A DNA stretch of 64,000 nucleotides from an uncultured Pelagibacteraceae bacterium (GTDB taxonomy: Bacteria; Pseudomonadota; Alphaproteobacteria; Pelagibacterales; AG-422-B15): NCBI GenBank assembly GCA_902526565.1, contig CABZLP010000001.1:1-64000 (forward strand), given 5' to 3'. Shown here piece after piece: positions 27,021 to 37,015 of this stretch. Both the position numbers and the translations under genes were made by a program. Under the pieces are notes generated by a model. It was not told the DNA's origin. It did no database searches and saw nothing but the letters and a program-made list of their open reading frames with translations. The stretch's first letter is position 1, and every line of letters starts with the position of its first letter.

Positions 27021-28400
27021 TTACTTGGCAATTATAATTTTTGACTTATGAGGTTCTTGAGATTCTCTGAGCTTATCAGATATTAAGAAGGCAAGTTCTA
27101 ATGCCTGGTTCGCGTTAAGTCTTGGGTCACAATGAGTATGGTATCTTGCAGATAAATCTTCATCTTTTATCGCTTGGGCACCGCCAATGCACTCAGTCAC
27201 GTTTTGCCCCGTCATCTCCAAATGCACTCCACCAGGATATGTTCCTAAAGAGTGATGAATATCAAAAAATGACACAACTTCTTGAATAACCCTCTCGAAA
27301 GGTCTGGTCTTAAAACCAGAATTAGCTTTCATAGTATTACCGTGCATGGGGTCGCATGACCAAACAAGGTTGTAATCTGAGTTAGCGAAAGGTCCAATTA
27401 GTTTGGGCAACTTCTCTTCAACATTATCAACCCCAAATCTACAAATGAGGGTAATTTTACCAGCTTCATTTTCGGGATTTAGTACATCGATCAATTTCTT
27501 TAATTCATCAGGATCTAAAGTTGGACCACACTTAATTCCAATAGGGTTTTTAATGCCCCTACAAAATTCTACGTGGGCTCCATCGAGTTGTCTTGTCCTG
27601 TCACCTATCCACACCATGTGAGCGGATGTATCGTACACTTCACCTGTCGTACTATCTGTACGTGTTAAACATTCTTCATATGGTAAAAGGAGTGCTTCAT
27701 GACTTGTAAAAAAATCAACATTTCTTAATCTTTTCGTATTTCCAGACGAGATACCAATGGCATCCATAAAAGATAATGTATCTGATATTTTGTCAGCTAA
27801 ATCTCTGAATTTTTTTCCTTGAGGACTCTCATCAACAAAACCCATATTCCATTGGTGAACTTTATTAAGGTCAGAAAAACCACCCTTTGCAAAAGCTCGC
27901 AATAAATTGAGAGTTGCTGCTGATTGAGTGTATGCTCTGATCATTCTTTGAGGATCAGGCACTCTTGAAGACTCATTAAACTCCATATCATTAATGATAT
28001 CACCTTTATAACTTTCTAACTCAACTCCATCAATTTCTTCTTTAGGTGCACTTCTTGGTTTAGCAAATTGTCCCGCCATTCTTCCAACTTTTACAACAGG
28101 ACAATTGCCTGCTGCTGTAAGTGTCACAGACATTTGTAAAAGAACTTTAAAAGTATCTCTTATGTAATCAGCATTAAAGTCGTCAAAACTTTCTGCGCAA
28201 TCTCCACCTTGTAAAAGAAACGCTTTTCCTTCTGAGACTCTAGCAAGATGTCTTTTTAAATCTCTTGCTTCCCCTGCGAAAACTAGAGGTGGATATGTTT
28301 TAAGCTGGTTTTCAGTTTTTTCTAACTCTGATTTGTCTGGATATTCAGGAATATGTTTTGCCTTGTATCCTCTCCAACTATTTACGGTCCATTTACTCAT
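27021..28400 (-). CDS. Class II (plant-type) DAHP synthase
   Basis: The first step of the shikimate pathway: erythrose 4-phosphate plus phosphoenolpyruvate gives DAHP. The 459-residue protein starts [19 protein letters not shown], typical of the class II family. [12 protein letters not shown] (about 61-72) carries the metal Cys, and [25 protein letters not shown] and [10 protein letters not shown] are all family hallmarks. It lies 35 bases upstream of nadE. Confidence 0.96.
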   Translation of the reverse strand: MSKWTVNSWRGYKAKHIPEYPDKSELEKTENQLKTYPPLVFAGEARDLKRHLARVSEGKAFLLQGGDCAESFDDFNADYIRDTFKVLLQMSVTLTAAGNCPVVKVGRMAGQFAKPRSAPKEEIDGVELESYKGDIINDMEFNESSRVPDPQRMIRAYTQSAATLNLLRAFAKGGFSDLNKVHQWNMGFVDESPQGKKFRDLADKISDTLSFMDAIGISSGNTKRLRNVDFFTSHEALLLPYEECLTRTDSTTGEVYDTSAHMVWIGDRTRQLDGAHVEFCRGIKNPIGIKCGPTLDPDELKKLIDVLNPENEAGKITLICRFGVDNVEEKLPKLIGPFANSDYNLVWSCDPMHGNTMKANSGFKTRPFERVIQEVVSFFDIHHSLGTYPGGVHLEMTGQNVTECIGGAQAIKDEDLSARYHTHCDPRLNANQALELAFLISDKLRESQEPHKSKIIIAK

Positions 28401-28496
28401 TTTTAAAAACTCAATATTTTTCAGCCTTATAGTACCAAATAATCTAAATTACTAGAGTCTTAGCTAAATATATTGATTTTATTAGATAAATTTGAT

Positions 28497-29180
28497 TTAC
28501 CCAACAGGTGAGGTGATTTGATCTATACCTTTGCTAATTTTAGGCAACACATCTTCCTGATCGAGTTTCTTGGTTTGATCATATTGAGGGTGTGCCAAAG
28601 TTGCTAAATCTTTAGCTTTAGCTAGGGCGACATCATAAAAACTCTCAGGACTTGCAACTTCATCAATATACCCGGGTTCAATAGAATCTTTTATTGAATA
28701 CATTTCAGCATTAAGGAGTGCTCTTTGTTTGTGCGATTTTGTTAATTTAAATTTCGCAATTTCTAAAATAGGTGTTGGCACAATCATATTGTTTCTTAAT
28801 TCATTTGCCCCAACCTTAAAGTCGCCTTCACAGCCAATTCGGTAATCGCTGCTGCATAAAAGAAAAGCCCCGAGAGCAATAGCATGTCCACTACATGCAG
28901 CAACTACAGGACGAGGAAATGAGAAAACTCTTTTTAACATTAAGAAACCTGACTTCACCATAGCAGCAGCATTTTCAGGGCTCGACATCATAACCTTTAA
29001 ATCAAATCCAGCTGAAAACATACCAGGTCTCCCTGTAATTAAAACTGAACCTTTATTAGTTGGTATTTGATCCATAGTTTTTTCAAAATTCTGAATCATC
29101 TCTGGTGAAAAAACATTTACTTTACCATCATCCATATGAATGATTGATACATTACCTTCTGTTTTGAGAGTTACTGTCAT
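28497..29180 (-). CDS. Enoyl-CoA hydratase/isomerase (crotonase) family protein
   Basis: The 227-residue protein is short for a crotonase (usual 255-270). The oxyanion-hole segments are present: GRPGMFSAGFDLKVM and ACSGHAIALGAFLLCSSDYRIG. The Glu pair of classical enoyl-CoA hydratase is not obvious at the usual second site (here GCEGDFKVGANELRNN), so the reaction could be isomerase- or other crotonase-type. It lies 5 bases after the HXXEE gene on the same strand. Confidence 0.85.
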   Translation of the reverse strand: MTVTLKTEGNVSIIHMDDGKVNVFSPEMIQNFEKTMDQIPTNKGSVLITGRPGMFSAGFDLKVMMSSPENAAAMVKSGFLMLKRVFSFPRPVVAACSGHAIALGAFLLCSSDYRIGCEGDFKVGANELRNNMIVPTPILEIAKFKLTKSHKQRALLNAEMYSIKDSIEPGYIDEVASPESFYDVALAKAKDLATLAHPQYDQTKKLDQEDVLPKISKGIDQITSPVG

Positions 29181-29185
29181 GGAAC

Positions 29186-29710
29186 TTATACTAATTTATT
29201 TTTAAAAAACGTATAGTATAAAAAAGAGATTATTATTGATAGGCCAATAAGAATTGGGCCAAATAATTCAAATAGAGTAAAGGTTGCAATTCCGATTAGT
29301 CCAATCATTGTTAATTCAACATAACTTTTAAGAAAATTCTCTTTGAACGCAGCAGAAATAATTAAAATATTAACTGGCAAATAGAGCATTATACCCGTAA
29401 TTGTTCCTGGACTAAAATCGTTATAATAAAAACTAAAGAATACGTGAAAAAAAGCATTAACTACCTGAGTAGTCATTAAAAAAAACAATACAAGATGTGC
29501 ACTTGCTCGATTTTTTTTAATTAAGTGAAAAAAAATAAAAAGTAATAATGAGGACGACAATATTATTAAAATCACCTCAGTTGGAATGAAATTATTATCA
29601 GAAAAATATTTTATTCTCCATTCCCTAAAATTAAAAATGATATGTTCTTCAAAGTGATGAATAGCGTAGATTAGCGGCCCAAGTACTATTAAGTTTTTAA
29701 ACTCACACAT
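29186..29710 (-). CDS. HXXEE domain membrane protein
   Basis: A 174-residue polytopic membrane protein with four or five hydrophobic helices. The N-terminal helix contains HHFEEH, in which His18-x-x-Glu21-Glu22 fits the HXXEE domain; further conserved polar residues in the membrane are FHLIKKNR and NAFFHVFFS. Function of the family is unknown. It starts with the acceptable ATG at 29710, 18 bases after glmS in the same direction. Confidence 0.72.
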   Translation of the reverse strand: MCEFKNLIVLGPLIYAIHHFEEHIIFNFREWRIKYFSDNNFIPTEVILIILSSSLLLFIFFHLIKKNRASAHLVLFFLMTTQVVNAFFHVFFSFYYNDFSPGTITGIMLYLPVNILIISAAFKENFLKSYVELTMIGLIGIATFTLFELFGPILIGLSIIISFLYYTFFKNKLV

Positions 29711-29728
29711 TAATATTTAATTAATTAG

Positions 29729-31552
29729 CTATTCAACTGTAACTGATTTAGCAAGGTTGCGGGGTTGGTCTACATCATTGCCTAGTTCAACAGCCGTGTA
29801 ATACGCCAACATATGTATTGGAACAGAATATATAATAGCTTCAATCGATTTTGGTGTTTTTGGCAATCTAAAAATCCTCCATATATTTTCAGAACTGGAC
29901 TCAAGACTATCGTCATCTGTGATCATCAATATTCTGCCTCCTCGAGCAATGACCTCTTGAATATTGGATACTGTTTTATGAAATAAAGGTCCCGGCGGAA
30001 CAATACACACTACAGGAAGGTCTTTTTCAATTAAAGCAAGAGGACCATGTTTCATTTCACCAGCTGGATAACCTTCCGCATGTATGTAGGAAATTTCTTT
30101 GAATTTTAACGCACCTTCTAGTGCTAAAGGAAAAGCAGTCCCTCTTCCCAAATACATTACACCTTTTGAGTCTATGATAGCTTTTGCGGTTTCTTTTAAT
30201 TCATAAGATCTTTTAATTGTCTTTTCTAGAATTTGTGGAGCCTGCATAATTTCTTTGCAAATCTCTTTATTCTGTTCAATTGTAATATTGTTATTCTTGG
30301 TACCACAATGCAGTGCCATTGATAATAGAACAGACAATTGTGCCGTAAATGCTTTTGTGGAAGCTACGCCAATTTCTGCTCCTGCTTTCGTATATAAACA
30401 ATAATCACTTTCGCGTGCAATTGAGCTATTCATGACATTTGCAATACTGAGTGTTCTAACCTTAGCATCTTTACAGTAGTCTAAGGCCGCTTTTGTATCT
30501 GCGGTTTCACCTGATTGAGAAACAAATATATATAATGCCTTATTATCAAGAACAGGATCGCGGTATCTAAACTCAGATGCCATATCACACTCTACAGGCA
30601 GTCTTGCATATTGTTCGAAATAATATTTTGCAACCAAGCAAGCGTAGTATGCTGTGCCACATGCAATTAAATGTACCTTTGAAATATCAGTGAAATTTAG
30701 GCCGATATCATCAACTGAAATTATACCCTGATCATGATCAATGAATTGTCTAAATGTTTCACCAACTGCTTTAGGATGCTCATGAATTTCTTTTTCCATA
30801 AAATGGTTGTATGAACCCTTGCTAACTTCTGTATCCATAATACCAATATCAAAAAATTCTCTATTAGCTCGATCTCCCGATGAATTGAAGATTTCAACAT
30901 TTTCTTTGCTTAGTACAACAATGTCACCATCTTCTAAGTAACATACTTTTTTTGCAATTGAGCTTAATGCAATTGAGTCAGATCCCAATGAGCTGCAGTT
31001 GCCATCAGTTCCCGCTACCAGAGGACTTCCCTTCCTTGCGCCTATTATTTTATTCTTAAGGTCACTAAAGATGATAGCTAACGCATATGATCCCTCTAAA
31101 AGTGATATTGTTTGTTTAACCGACTCCATATGATTATGACCTTCATTGAGATAATGAGTAATCAGCGCTGTTATAACTTCAGAGTCAGTATCAGACTCAA
31201 AATTATAGTTTTTTAATTCTATTCTACCTTTTAGTTTCGATGCATTTTCAATAATTCCATTGTGAACGAGTGAAACTCTTGGCGATGAGTGAGGATGAGC
31301 GTTTCTTTCAGATGGTTCACCATGAGTAGCCCACCTCGTATGTCCAATCCCAACCTTTCCATCAAAACCGCCTTTTTGAAGAGATAGAATTAAGTTATCA
31401 AGCTTACCTTTCGCTTTTTTTTGATGGATTTGACTTTCTGCATTTATGGCTATGCCAGCTGAGTCATAACCTCTGTACTCAAGTTTTTTCAAGGCTCCAA
31501 TTATGTTTGAAGAAACAGACTCATTTGCTGTTATACCTACTATTCCACACAT
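29729..31552 (-). CDS. glmS: Glucosamine-6-phosphate synthase
   Basis: This makes glucosamine 6-phosphate from fructose 6-phosphate and glutamine. The 607-residue enzyme has the N-terminal nucleophile Cys2 (MCGIVGI), the glutaminase loop GHTRWATHGEPSERNAHPH, then two SIS sugar isomerase domains (SQSGETADT and the C-terminal MKHGPLALIE), ending in the conserved DVDQPRNLAKSVTVE. It lies 4 bases after glmU: a UDP-GlcNAc operon. No glmS ribozyme was seen or expected. Confidence 0.98.
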   Translation of the reverse strand: MCGIVGITANESVSSNIIGALKKLEYRGYDSAGIAINAESQIHQKKAKGKLDNLILSLQKGGFDGKVGIGHTRWATHGEPSERNAHPHSSPRVSLVHNGIIENASKLKGRIELKNYNFESDTDSEVITALITHYLNEGHNHMESVKQTISLLEGSYALAIIFSDLKNKIIGARKGSPLVAGTDGNCSSLGSDSIALSSIAKKVCYLEDGDIVVLSKENVEIFNSSGDRANREFFDIGIMDTEVSKGSYNHFMEKEIHEHPKAVGETFRQFIDHDQGIISVDDIGLNFTDISKVHLIACGTAYYACLVAKYYFEQYARLPVECDMASEFRYRDPVLDNKALYIFVSQSGETADTKAALDYCKDAKVRTLSIANVMNSSIARESDYCLYTKAGAEIGVASTKAFTAQLSVLLSMALHCGTKNNNITIEQNKEICKEIMQAPQILEKTIKRSYELKETAKAIIDSKGVMYLGRGTAFPLALEGALKFKEISYIHAEGYPAGEMKHGPLALIEKDLPVVCIVPPGPLFHKTVSNIQEVIARGGRILMITDDDSLESSSENIWRIFRLPKTPKSIEAIIYSVPIHMLAYYTAVELGNDVDQPRNLAKSVTVE

Positions 31553-31556
31553 AAAA

Positions 31557-32861
31557 TTACTTTTTATTTTTCCTCTTGGCCCAATTTTTTACTTCCATTT
31601 GAACAGATCTTTCAACAGCCAGACTATCTTGTTTAACTTTCTTTGTAATAGTTGAGCCAGAGCCAATATATGCATTTTTCCCAATCTCTAAAGGTGCAAT
31701 AAGTGAAGAGTTTGATCCTATAAAGGCATTGTCTCTAATAACTGTTTTATATTTTGCTCTTCCATCATAATTACATGTTATTGTTCCTGCTCCAACATTA
31801 ACATTTTTTCCAATTATTGAGTCTCCAACATAAGATAGGTGATTAATTTTTGAATTTGTGTCAATTATTGAATTCTTAACCTCAACAAAATTTCCTACTT
31901 TTGCATGATCAATAATCTGTGTGCCTGGCCTTATACGTGCGTAGGGTCCTATGCTAGTCTTCTTTCCAATCTTACAGTCTTCTAAATGTGAAAAAGAATA
32001 AATCTCAGCCCCATTTAAGATTTTTACATTTTTACCAATTACAACAAAAGGATGAATGATCACATCTTTTCCTATTTTTGTATCTTCTGATAAGTATACA
32101 GTACTGGGGTCATGCATTGTTACGCCAGCTTTAAGATGTTTATCTCTTAAATTTTCCTGAAATTCATTTTCTGCCATAGCTAAATCCTTTTTATCATTGA
32201 TTCCGTAGACTTCTTTCTCGGATGTAATAACTGACTTAATTTTGATATCACTATTTGAGGCCATTTTGAAGATATCTGTTAAATAATATTCTTTCTTTAT
32301 ATTTTTATTATTTATTTTTGGCATCAATTTCGTAAGAAGTGATGAGTGAATTGAAAAAATACCAGAATTACATAGGTAGAAGTTTTCATTTTTTTTGAGT
32401 TCCTTTTGTTCAATTACTTCATTAACCAAACCATTAGTTCCCAATATAACTTTCCCATAATCGTTCTGCTCTTCTTTATTAAAACAAAGAATATTGATTT
32501 CATCTTTTTTAAACTTAATTATTTTTTTTAGCGTGGATAAATGCATAAGTGGAACATCTCCATAAAGAACAAGAATATTAGAATTTTTTTCTAAACTTTT
32601 CACAGCTGCTTTGATTGCATCGCCAGTACCCAACTGTTTTTTTTGTATTATTAAATTGAATTTGCCTTTTAAGTGCTCAAATTCATTCTTTATTTCGTCA
32701 TTAACCACTAAGTGAATTTTCTTTGGTATTAAAGTTTGTGCTGTATCTAACACATGTTCAACTATAGGTTTCCCACCCAAGGGTTGCAGTACTTTTGGTA
32801 TACTAGATTTCATTCTAGTTCCCTTCCCAGCAGCAAGTATTACAATTTCTAAATTATTCAT
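31557..32861 (-). CDS. glmU: Bifunctional GlmU: GlcN-1-P acetyltransferase / GlcNAc-1-P uridylyltransferase
   Basis: The 434-residue protein has the uridylyltransferase start LAAGKGTRMKSSIPKVLQPLGGKPI, with a YGDVPL site, and a C-terminal left-handed beta helix of hexapeptide repeats (IGKDVIIHPFVVIGKNV and following) with NHLSYVGD and CNYDG acetyltransferase motifs. A little shorter than the E. coli enzyme (456) but no missing block is obvious. It gives UDP-GlcNAc for peptidoglycan and lipid A, matching the lipid A cluster at 52-58 kb. Confidence 0.97.
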   Translation of the reverse strand: MNNLEIVILAAGKGTRMKSSIPKVLQPLGGKPIVEHVLDTAQTLIPKKIHLVVNDEIKNEFEHLKGKFNLIIQKKQLGTGDAIKAAVKSLEKNSNILVLYGDVPLMHLSTLKKIIKFKKDEINILCFNKEEQNDYGKVILGTNGLVNEVIEQKELKKNENFYLCNSGIFSIHSSLLTKLMPKINNKNIKKEYYLTDIFKMASNSDIKIKSVITSEKEVYGINDKKDLAMAENEFQENLRDKHLKAGVTMHDPSTVYLSEDTKIGKDVIIHPFVVIGKNVKILNGAEIYSFSHLEDCKIGKKTSIGPYARIRPGTQIIDHAKVGNFVEVKNSIIDTNSKINHLSYVGDSIIGKNVNVGAGTITCNYDGRAKYKTVIRDNAFIGSNSSLIAPLEIGKNAYIGSGSTITKKVKQDSLAVERSVQMEVKNWAKRKNKK

Positions 32862-32941
32862 TGGATTTTGAATGAAAAATAAACAATATGTTATTAATTG
32901 TATCGTAAAAATTTATTTCAGAGGCTTACTTTAATTTAACT

Positions 32942-33601
32942 ATGAAAAACAGAAAATTATTTATTTTTGACCTAGATGGCACACTAGTAGATACGGCTCC
33001 TGACTTTAAAAATTCCCTAAACTATATGCTTTCTGAGCTCAACTATCCATTAATTTCACTTGAAGAAATTAGAAATCTGGTGGGCTATGGTGCGCGTGAA
33101 TTAATAAGACGAACTGCTGTTTCAAAAAATATTGAACACGATGATGCAAAATTAAATGAGATGTTAAAAATATTTTTACTTCATTATACTCATAATATTG
33201 ATGATGATAGCGTACTATTTGATAATGTAAGAGAAGTTTTAGAGTTTCTTAAATCAAAAGAAATCAAATTAGCAGTGTGTACTAACAAAATGGAAAAATT
33301 AAGTGTCATGCTTTTAGAAAAGTTAGATGTATTAAAGTACTTTGATCTCCTCGCTGGTGGAGATACATATATTAAAAGTAAACCCGATCCCCTTCCTTTA
33401 ATTGAAATCTGTAACTGCCTCAAAATCAGTCAGTCCGATTCAATTATGATTGGAGATAGTATTACAGATTTAAATGCAGGTCATAATGCAAATATGCCAG
33501 TTGTTTTAGTAGGGTATGGGTATACAGATAATAAAAATATTTACAAAGAGGCTGATATGGTGATAAATAATTTCTCTCAATTAAAAGATTTAATCACATA
33601 G
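32942..33601 (+). CDS. gph: Phosphoglycolate phosphatase-like HAD hydrolase
   Basis: The 219-residue HAD phosphatase starts FIFDLDGTLVDT with the catalytic Asp10 and Asp12, has CTNK (motif II Thr), KSKPDPLPL (motif III Lys) and MIGDSITDLNAG (motif IV Asp). The helical cap of about 70 residues fits the Gph subgroup. Phosphoglycolate is the likely substrate, but related HAD enzymes use other sugars. It precedes the SDR gene by 9 bases; divergent from glmU. Confidence 0.85.
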   Translation: MKNRKLFIFDLDGTLVDTAPDFKNSLNYMLSELNYPLISLEEIRNLVGYGARELIRRTAVSKNIEHDDAKLNEMLKIFLLHYTHNIDDDSVLFDNVREVLEFLKSKEIKLAVCTNKMEKLSVMLLEKLDVLKYFDLLAGGDTYIKSKPDPLPLIEICNCLKISQSDSIMIGDSITDLNAGHNANMPVVLVGYGYTDNKNIYKEADMVINNFSQLKDLIT

Positions 33602-33610
33602 GAGTTAGAC

Positions 33611-34513
33611 ATGACAATAAGTTTTAAAGATAAAGTAGCAATAGTAACAGGTGCTGGGGGTGGGTTAGGAAGATGTCATGCACTTCAGTTTGCTGAGAGA
33701 GGTGCTAAAGTTATTGTTAATGATTTAGGTGGTGCTGTTGATGGATCAGGAGGATCAAGTGAAGCAGCTGATAAGGTTGTTGAAGAAATAAAAGATATGG
33801 GTGGCGATGCTATTTCAAATGGATCTAGTGTAACTGATAAAGGCGGTGTAAAAAAACTGGTAGATGATGCTATGGCAGCTTATGGAAGAATTGATGTTCT
33901 TGTAAATAATGCTGGTGTCTTAAGAGATAAATCTTTTGCAAAAGTAACCTTAGATGATTTTGAATTTGTAGTTGATGTACATATGATGGGGTCTGTTTAT
34001 TGCACTAAAGCTGTATGGCCTATTATGGTTGACCAGAAATATGGCCGAATAGTAATGACCTCTTCTTCGTCAGGAATATTTGGTAATTTCGGACAGTCTA
34101 ACTATGGATCAGCTAAAATGGGAGTTGTTGGATTAATGAATACTCTAAGAATTGAGGGACAAAAAAATAATATCAAAGTAAATTCACTCGTACCCGTTGC
34201 AGCAACAAGAATGACAGAAAATCTTGGAATGCCTGACGCAGTATTTGATAGCCTTAAGCCAGAGTCTGTTTCTCCTGCAGTTATCTTCATGGCATCTGAA
34301 GAAGCGCCTGATGGTGTAATGATTTCTGCTGGAGCAGGTGTGTTTGCAATGGCTGAAATAGTTCATTCTGAAGGGATTGCCCTTAAAGGGGATGATCTAA
34401 ATGCTGATATGCTTGCGGAAAAATGGTCAGAGGCTTCAGATATGACAAACCATAAAGCTCTTAGAAGTGGCGCGGAACATACTGCACATATTTTTAAAAA
34501 GCTATCAGAATAG
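33611..34513 (+). CDS. SDR, (3R)-hydroxyacyl-CoA dehydrogenase (MFE-2 type)
   Basis: The 300-residue short-chain dehydrogenase has TGAGGGLG (13-20) for NAD binding, NNAG (99-102), and the catalytic Tyr165-x-x-x-Lys169 (SNYGSAKMG). The stretch VNDLGGAVDGSGGSSEAAD and the overall length fit the dehydrogenase part of the peroxisomal MFE-2/17beta-HSD4 group, which oxidises 3R-hydroxyacyl-CoAs. The hydratase and SCP2 parts of that protein are not fused. Location next to paired acyl-CoA dehydrogenases supports a fatty acyl or sterol-like side-chain breakdown role. Confidence 0.9.
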   Translation: MTISFKDKVAIVTGAGGGLGRCHALQFAERGAKVIVNDLGGAVDGSGGSSEAADKVVEEIKDMGGDAISNGSSVTDKGGVKKLVDDAMAAYGRIDVLVNNAGVLRDKSFAKVTLDDFEFVVDVHMMGSVYCTKAVWPIMVDQKYGRIVMTSSSSGIFGNFGQSNYGSAKMGVVGLMNTLRIEGQKNNIKVNSLVPVAATRMTENLGMPDAVFDSLKPESVSPAVIFMASEEAPDGVMISAGAGVFAMAEIVHSEGIALKGDDLNADMLAEKWSEASDMTNHKALRSGAEHTAHIFKKLSE

Positions 34514-34525
34514 GTAATTATTTAT

Positions 34526-35704
34526 CTAAGAAAGATTAATTCCGTCGTCTTTGTTTATTGACTGAATGTTAGATTGGGTCAAATCAATGTATCTTTTCAT
34601 GTGAAAATCGACATTGCCGAAAAGAATTCCAATCATTGTTGCTCTTTTAAAAAAGTGACTGATCATATACTCGTCAACAACGCCCATGCCACCGTGCAGT
34701 TGAATTGCATTTTCACCAACAAATTTAATGGCTTTTCCAATGCGAGCTTTAGCAGCTGATGCTGCCTTCCTTCTTTCATCTGGATTGCTAAGGTCTGCTG
34801 TAATTGCCATGTAGAGAATTGATTTTGCTTGCTCATATTCAATCATCATGTCGACAAGGCGGTGCTGTATAGCTTGATTTGCACTAATTGGCTGTCCAAA
34901 CTGTTTTCTATTTTTACAATAATCGTTAGTTGAATCTTTTAGTACTTGTAAAATGCCGACAGCCTCTGAGCATATCGCAATTGTAGACAAATCTACTTGT
35001 TCTTCAATTGCTTCATAAGAATTGCCCAACTCACCTAAAATATTTTCTTTTGATACTCTTAAATTTTCAATAATAACTTCAGAAGCTCTATACTCGTCTA
35101 TTGTAGGATAATTCTGTAATGTGATACCTTCAGATTTTATATCAACCAGAAATAGTGTAATTCCTGACTTCGATCTTTGATCTCCCTCAGTCCTTGCAGA
35201 AATAATTAAATGAGTTGCCATGCCAGCGCCAAAGACTACCGACTTAAATCCGTTAATATTATAGTTATCTCCATCAAGAGTTGCTGAACATTTGACATCA
35301 AATAAATCAAACCTACTTTGAGGTTCTGCATATGCGAAAACATAACGTCTGTCACCCGATATAATTTCTGGGATAATCAAATTTTTTTGATCTGATGATC
35401 CAAGATTAGTAATGAGACCTCCAGCAAGAATTATTGAAGGCATGTAAGGCTCTACAACAAGGCCTTTTCCAAATTGCTCCATCACAATCATTATGTCAGT
35501 AGCTTCACCACCCAGTCCACCATGATCCTCCTTAAACGGAACTCCTAAAAGACCAAGTTCAGCAAACTTCTTCCAGTTCTCTTCTTTCCATCCCTCCTCA
35601 GTTTTAACAATTGAACATCTTGTATCCCAGTCATAATCATCTCTTACAAATGAAGTAACCATGTTTTCAAGAAGAGTTTGTTCTTCTGTATAATCAAAAT
35701 TCAT
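34526..35704 (-). CDS. Acyl-CoA dehydrogenase, smaller (beta-like) subunit of a pair
   Basis: The 392-residue protein has the acyl-CoA dehydrogenase fold with an N-terminal helical domain (FDYTEEQTLLENMV), a beta domain and a C-terminal helix bundle ending GGMGVVDEYMISHFFKRA. The C-terminal Y-E-G-T motif that carries the catalytic Glu in MCAD-type enzymes is absent. Paired with the gene upstream (35746-36948; gap 41 bases), it resembles one subunit of the alpha2beta2 dehydrogenases known from steroid side-chain breakdown. Its own substrate cannot be told. Confidence 0.88.
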   Translation of the reverse strand: MNFDYTEEQTLLENMVTSFVRDDYDWDTRCSIVKTEEGWKEENWKKFAELGLLGVPFKEDHGGLGGEATDIMIVMEQFGKGLVVEPYMPSIILAGGLITNLGSSDQKNLIIPEIISGDRRYVFAYAEPQSRFDLFDVKCSATLDGDNYNINGFKSVVFGAGMATHLIISARTEGDQRSKSGITLFLVDIKSEGITLQNYPTIDEYRASEVIIENLRVSKENILGELGNSYEAIEEQVDLSTIAICSEAVGILQVLKDSTNDYCKNRKQFGQPISANQAIQHRLVDMMIEYEQAKSILYMAITADLSNPDERRKAASAAKARIGKAIKFVGENAIQLHGGMGVVDEYMISHFFKRATMIGILFGNVDFHMKRYIDLTQSNIQSINKDDGINLS

Positions 35705-35745
35705 GGTGGTAGTCCTATATATTGATAACTACAATGTCAAAAATT

Positions 35746-36948
35746 TTATAATCCAAGAACCATCTTAGCGATAATATTTCTCTGAATTTCATTAGAGCCA
35801 CCATAAATAGAGGCTTTCCTGAAATTAAAGTATGATCCTGATAAATTAGTTGCATAATCTGGACCTACATATTCATTGCTTAATGTAGTGCCCAAATGCG
35901 GGTTAGCATAATATCCAACGGCCTCCATCGCAAGTTCGGTTACCATTTGTTGAATATCAGTACCCTTTATTTTCAAGAGCGAAGACTCTGGGCCTGGACC
36001 TTTACCTGCTGAGTCTTTAGCTAAAGTTCTAAGTTCAGTATATTCTAAGGAATTTAATTCAAGTTCAGCATTCGCTATTTTGGATTTAAATGCCGGATCT
36101 TGTATTAATGGTTCACCGTAAGACATCTCGGTACTAGCAATTTGCTTTATTCTTTCTAAAGCTTTTTTAGACCTAGCGACACCTGCAATACCAGACCTTT
36201 CATGAGCTAACAAAAATTTTGCATAAGTCCAGCCCATATTTTCTTGTCCAATAAGATTCTCAACTGGCACCTTCACATTATCAAACCACGTTTCGTTAAC
36301 TTCGTGAGATCCGTCCATAAGCTTGATTGGTCGAACAGTAATGCCTGGAGTTTTCATATCAATCAAAAGAAATGAGATCCCCTGCTGAGGTTTTTCTGCA
36401 TTTGGGTTTGTTCTTACGAGACAAAAAATCCAATCTGCATGCTGAGCAAGTGTAGTCCAAGTTTTTTGTCCATTAACAACATAATGATCGCCCTCTTTGA
36501 CCGCACTTGTTTTAAGAGATGCTAAATCAGAACCTGACCCTGGCTCTGAATATCCCTGACACCAAAATACATCACCACTTAGAATTCCTGGAAGATGTTT
36601 TGCTTTTTGTTCATCGTTGCCAAATGTATAAATAACTGGACCAACCATATTAACACCGAATGGCATTATGTACTGACATTCAGCTCGAGCGCACTCTTGC
36701 TCAAATATATATTTTTGAGTTGGAGAAAATTCTGCTCCGCCATACTGTTTAGGCCATCCAGGTGCTGACCAGCCATTGTGTTTGCCTAAAATTTTGTGCC
36801 AGGACATTAAGTCGTCACGGGACAACTCTTTTCCAGTTTTTCTTTTTGCACCAATTGACTCTTTGAGTTCTTTTGGATAATTGTTTGTAATAAATTCTCT
36901 TACATCTGATTGAAACTTTAAATCTTCACTTGAAAATGCTGTATCCAT
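35746..36948 (-). CDS. Acyl-CoA dehydrogenase, larger subunit of a pair
   Basis: The 400-residue flavoprotein shows the FAD/substrate signature CQGYSEPGSGSDLA, WTTLAQHADW and GGxEFSPTQ-like N-terminal elements. The C-terminus has IYGGSNEIQRNIIA, with Gly where MCAD has its catalytic Glu, typical of the FadE26/FadE28-like group in which the base is placed elsewhere. The downstream gene encodes a second, shorter dehydrogenase without this motif. The pair was probably made by duplication and acts as a heteromer; electron acceptor would be ETF. Confidence 0.9.
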   Translation of the reverse strand: MDTAFSSEDLKFQSDVREFITNNYPKELKESIGAKRKTGKELSRDDLMSWHKILGKHNGWSAPGWPKQYGGAEFSPTQKYIFEQECARAECQYIMPFGVNMVGPVIYTFGNDEQKAKHLPGILSGDVFWCQGYSEPGSGSDLASLKTSAVKEGDHYVVNGQKTWTTLAQHADWIFCLVRTNPNAEKPQQGISFLLIDMKTPGITVRPIKLMDGSHEVNETWFDNVKVPVENLIGQENMGWTYAKFLLAHERSGIAGVARSKKALERIKQIASTEMSYGEPLIQDPAFKSKIANAELELNSLEYTELRTLAKDSAGKGPGPESSLLKIKGTDIQQMVTELAMEAVGYYANPHLGTTLSNEYVGPDYATNLSGSYFNFRKASIYGGSNEIQRNIIAKMVLGL

Positions 36949-37015
36949 GAAATCACCTAATTCTCTAATTTAAAAATATATAATGCCTTAAAATACTGAT
37001 TTCAACTCTATTTTT

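Noticed and set aside
34526-36948. The two acyl-CoA dehydrogenases as a single broken gene
   Set aside because: Both have complete N- and C-terminal domains and their own starts, so they are two genes.
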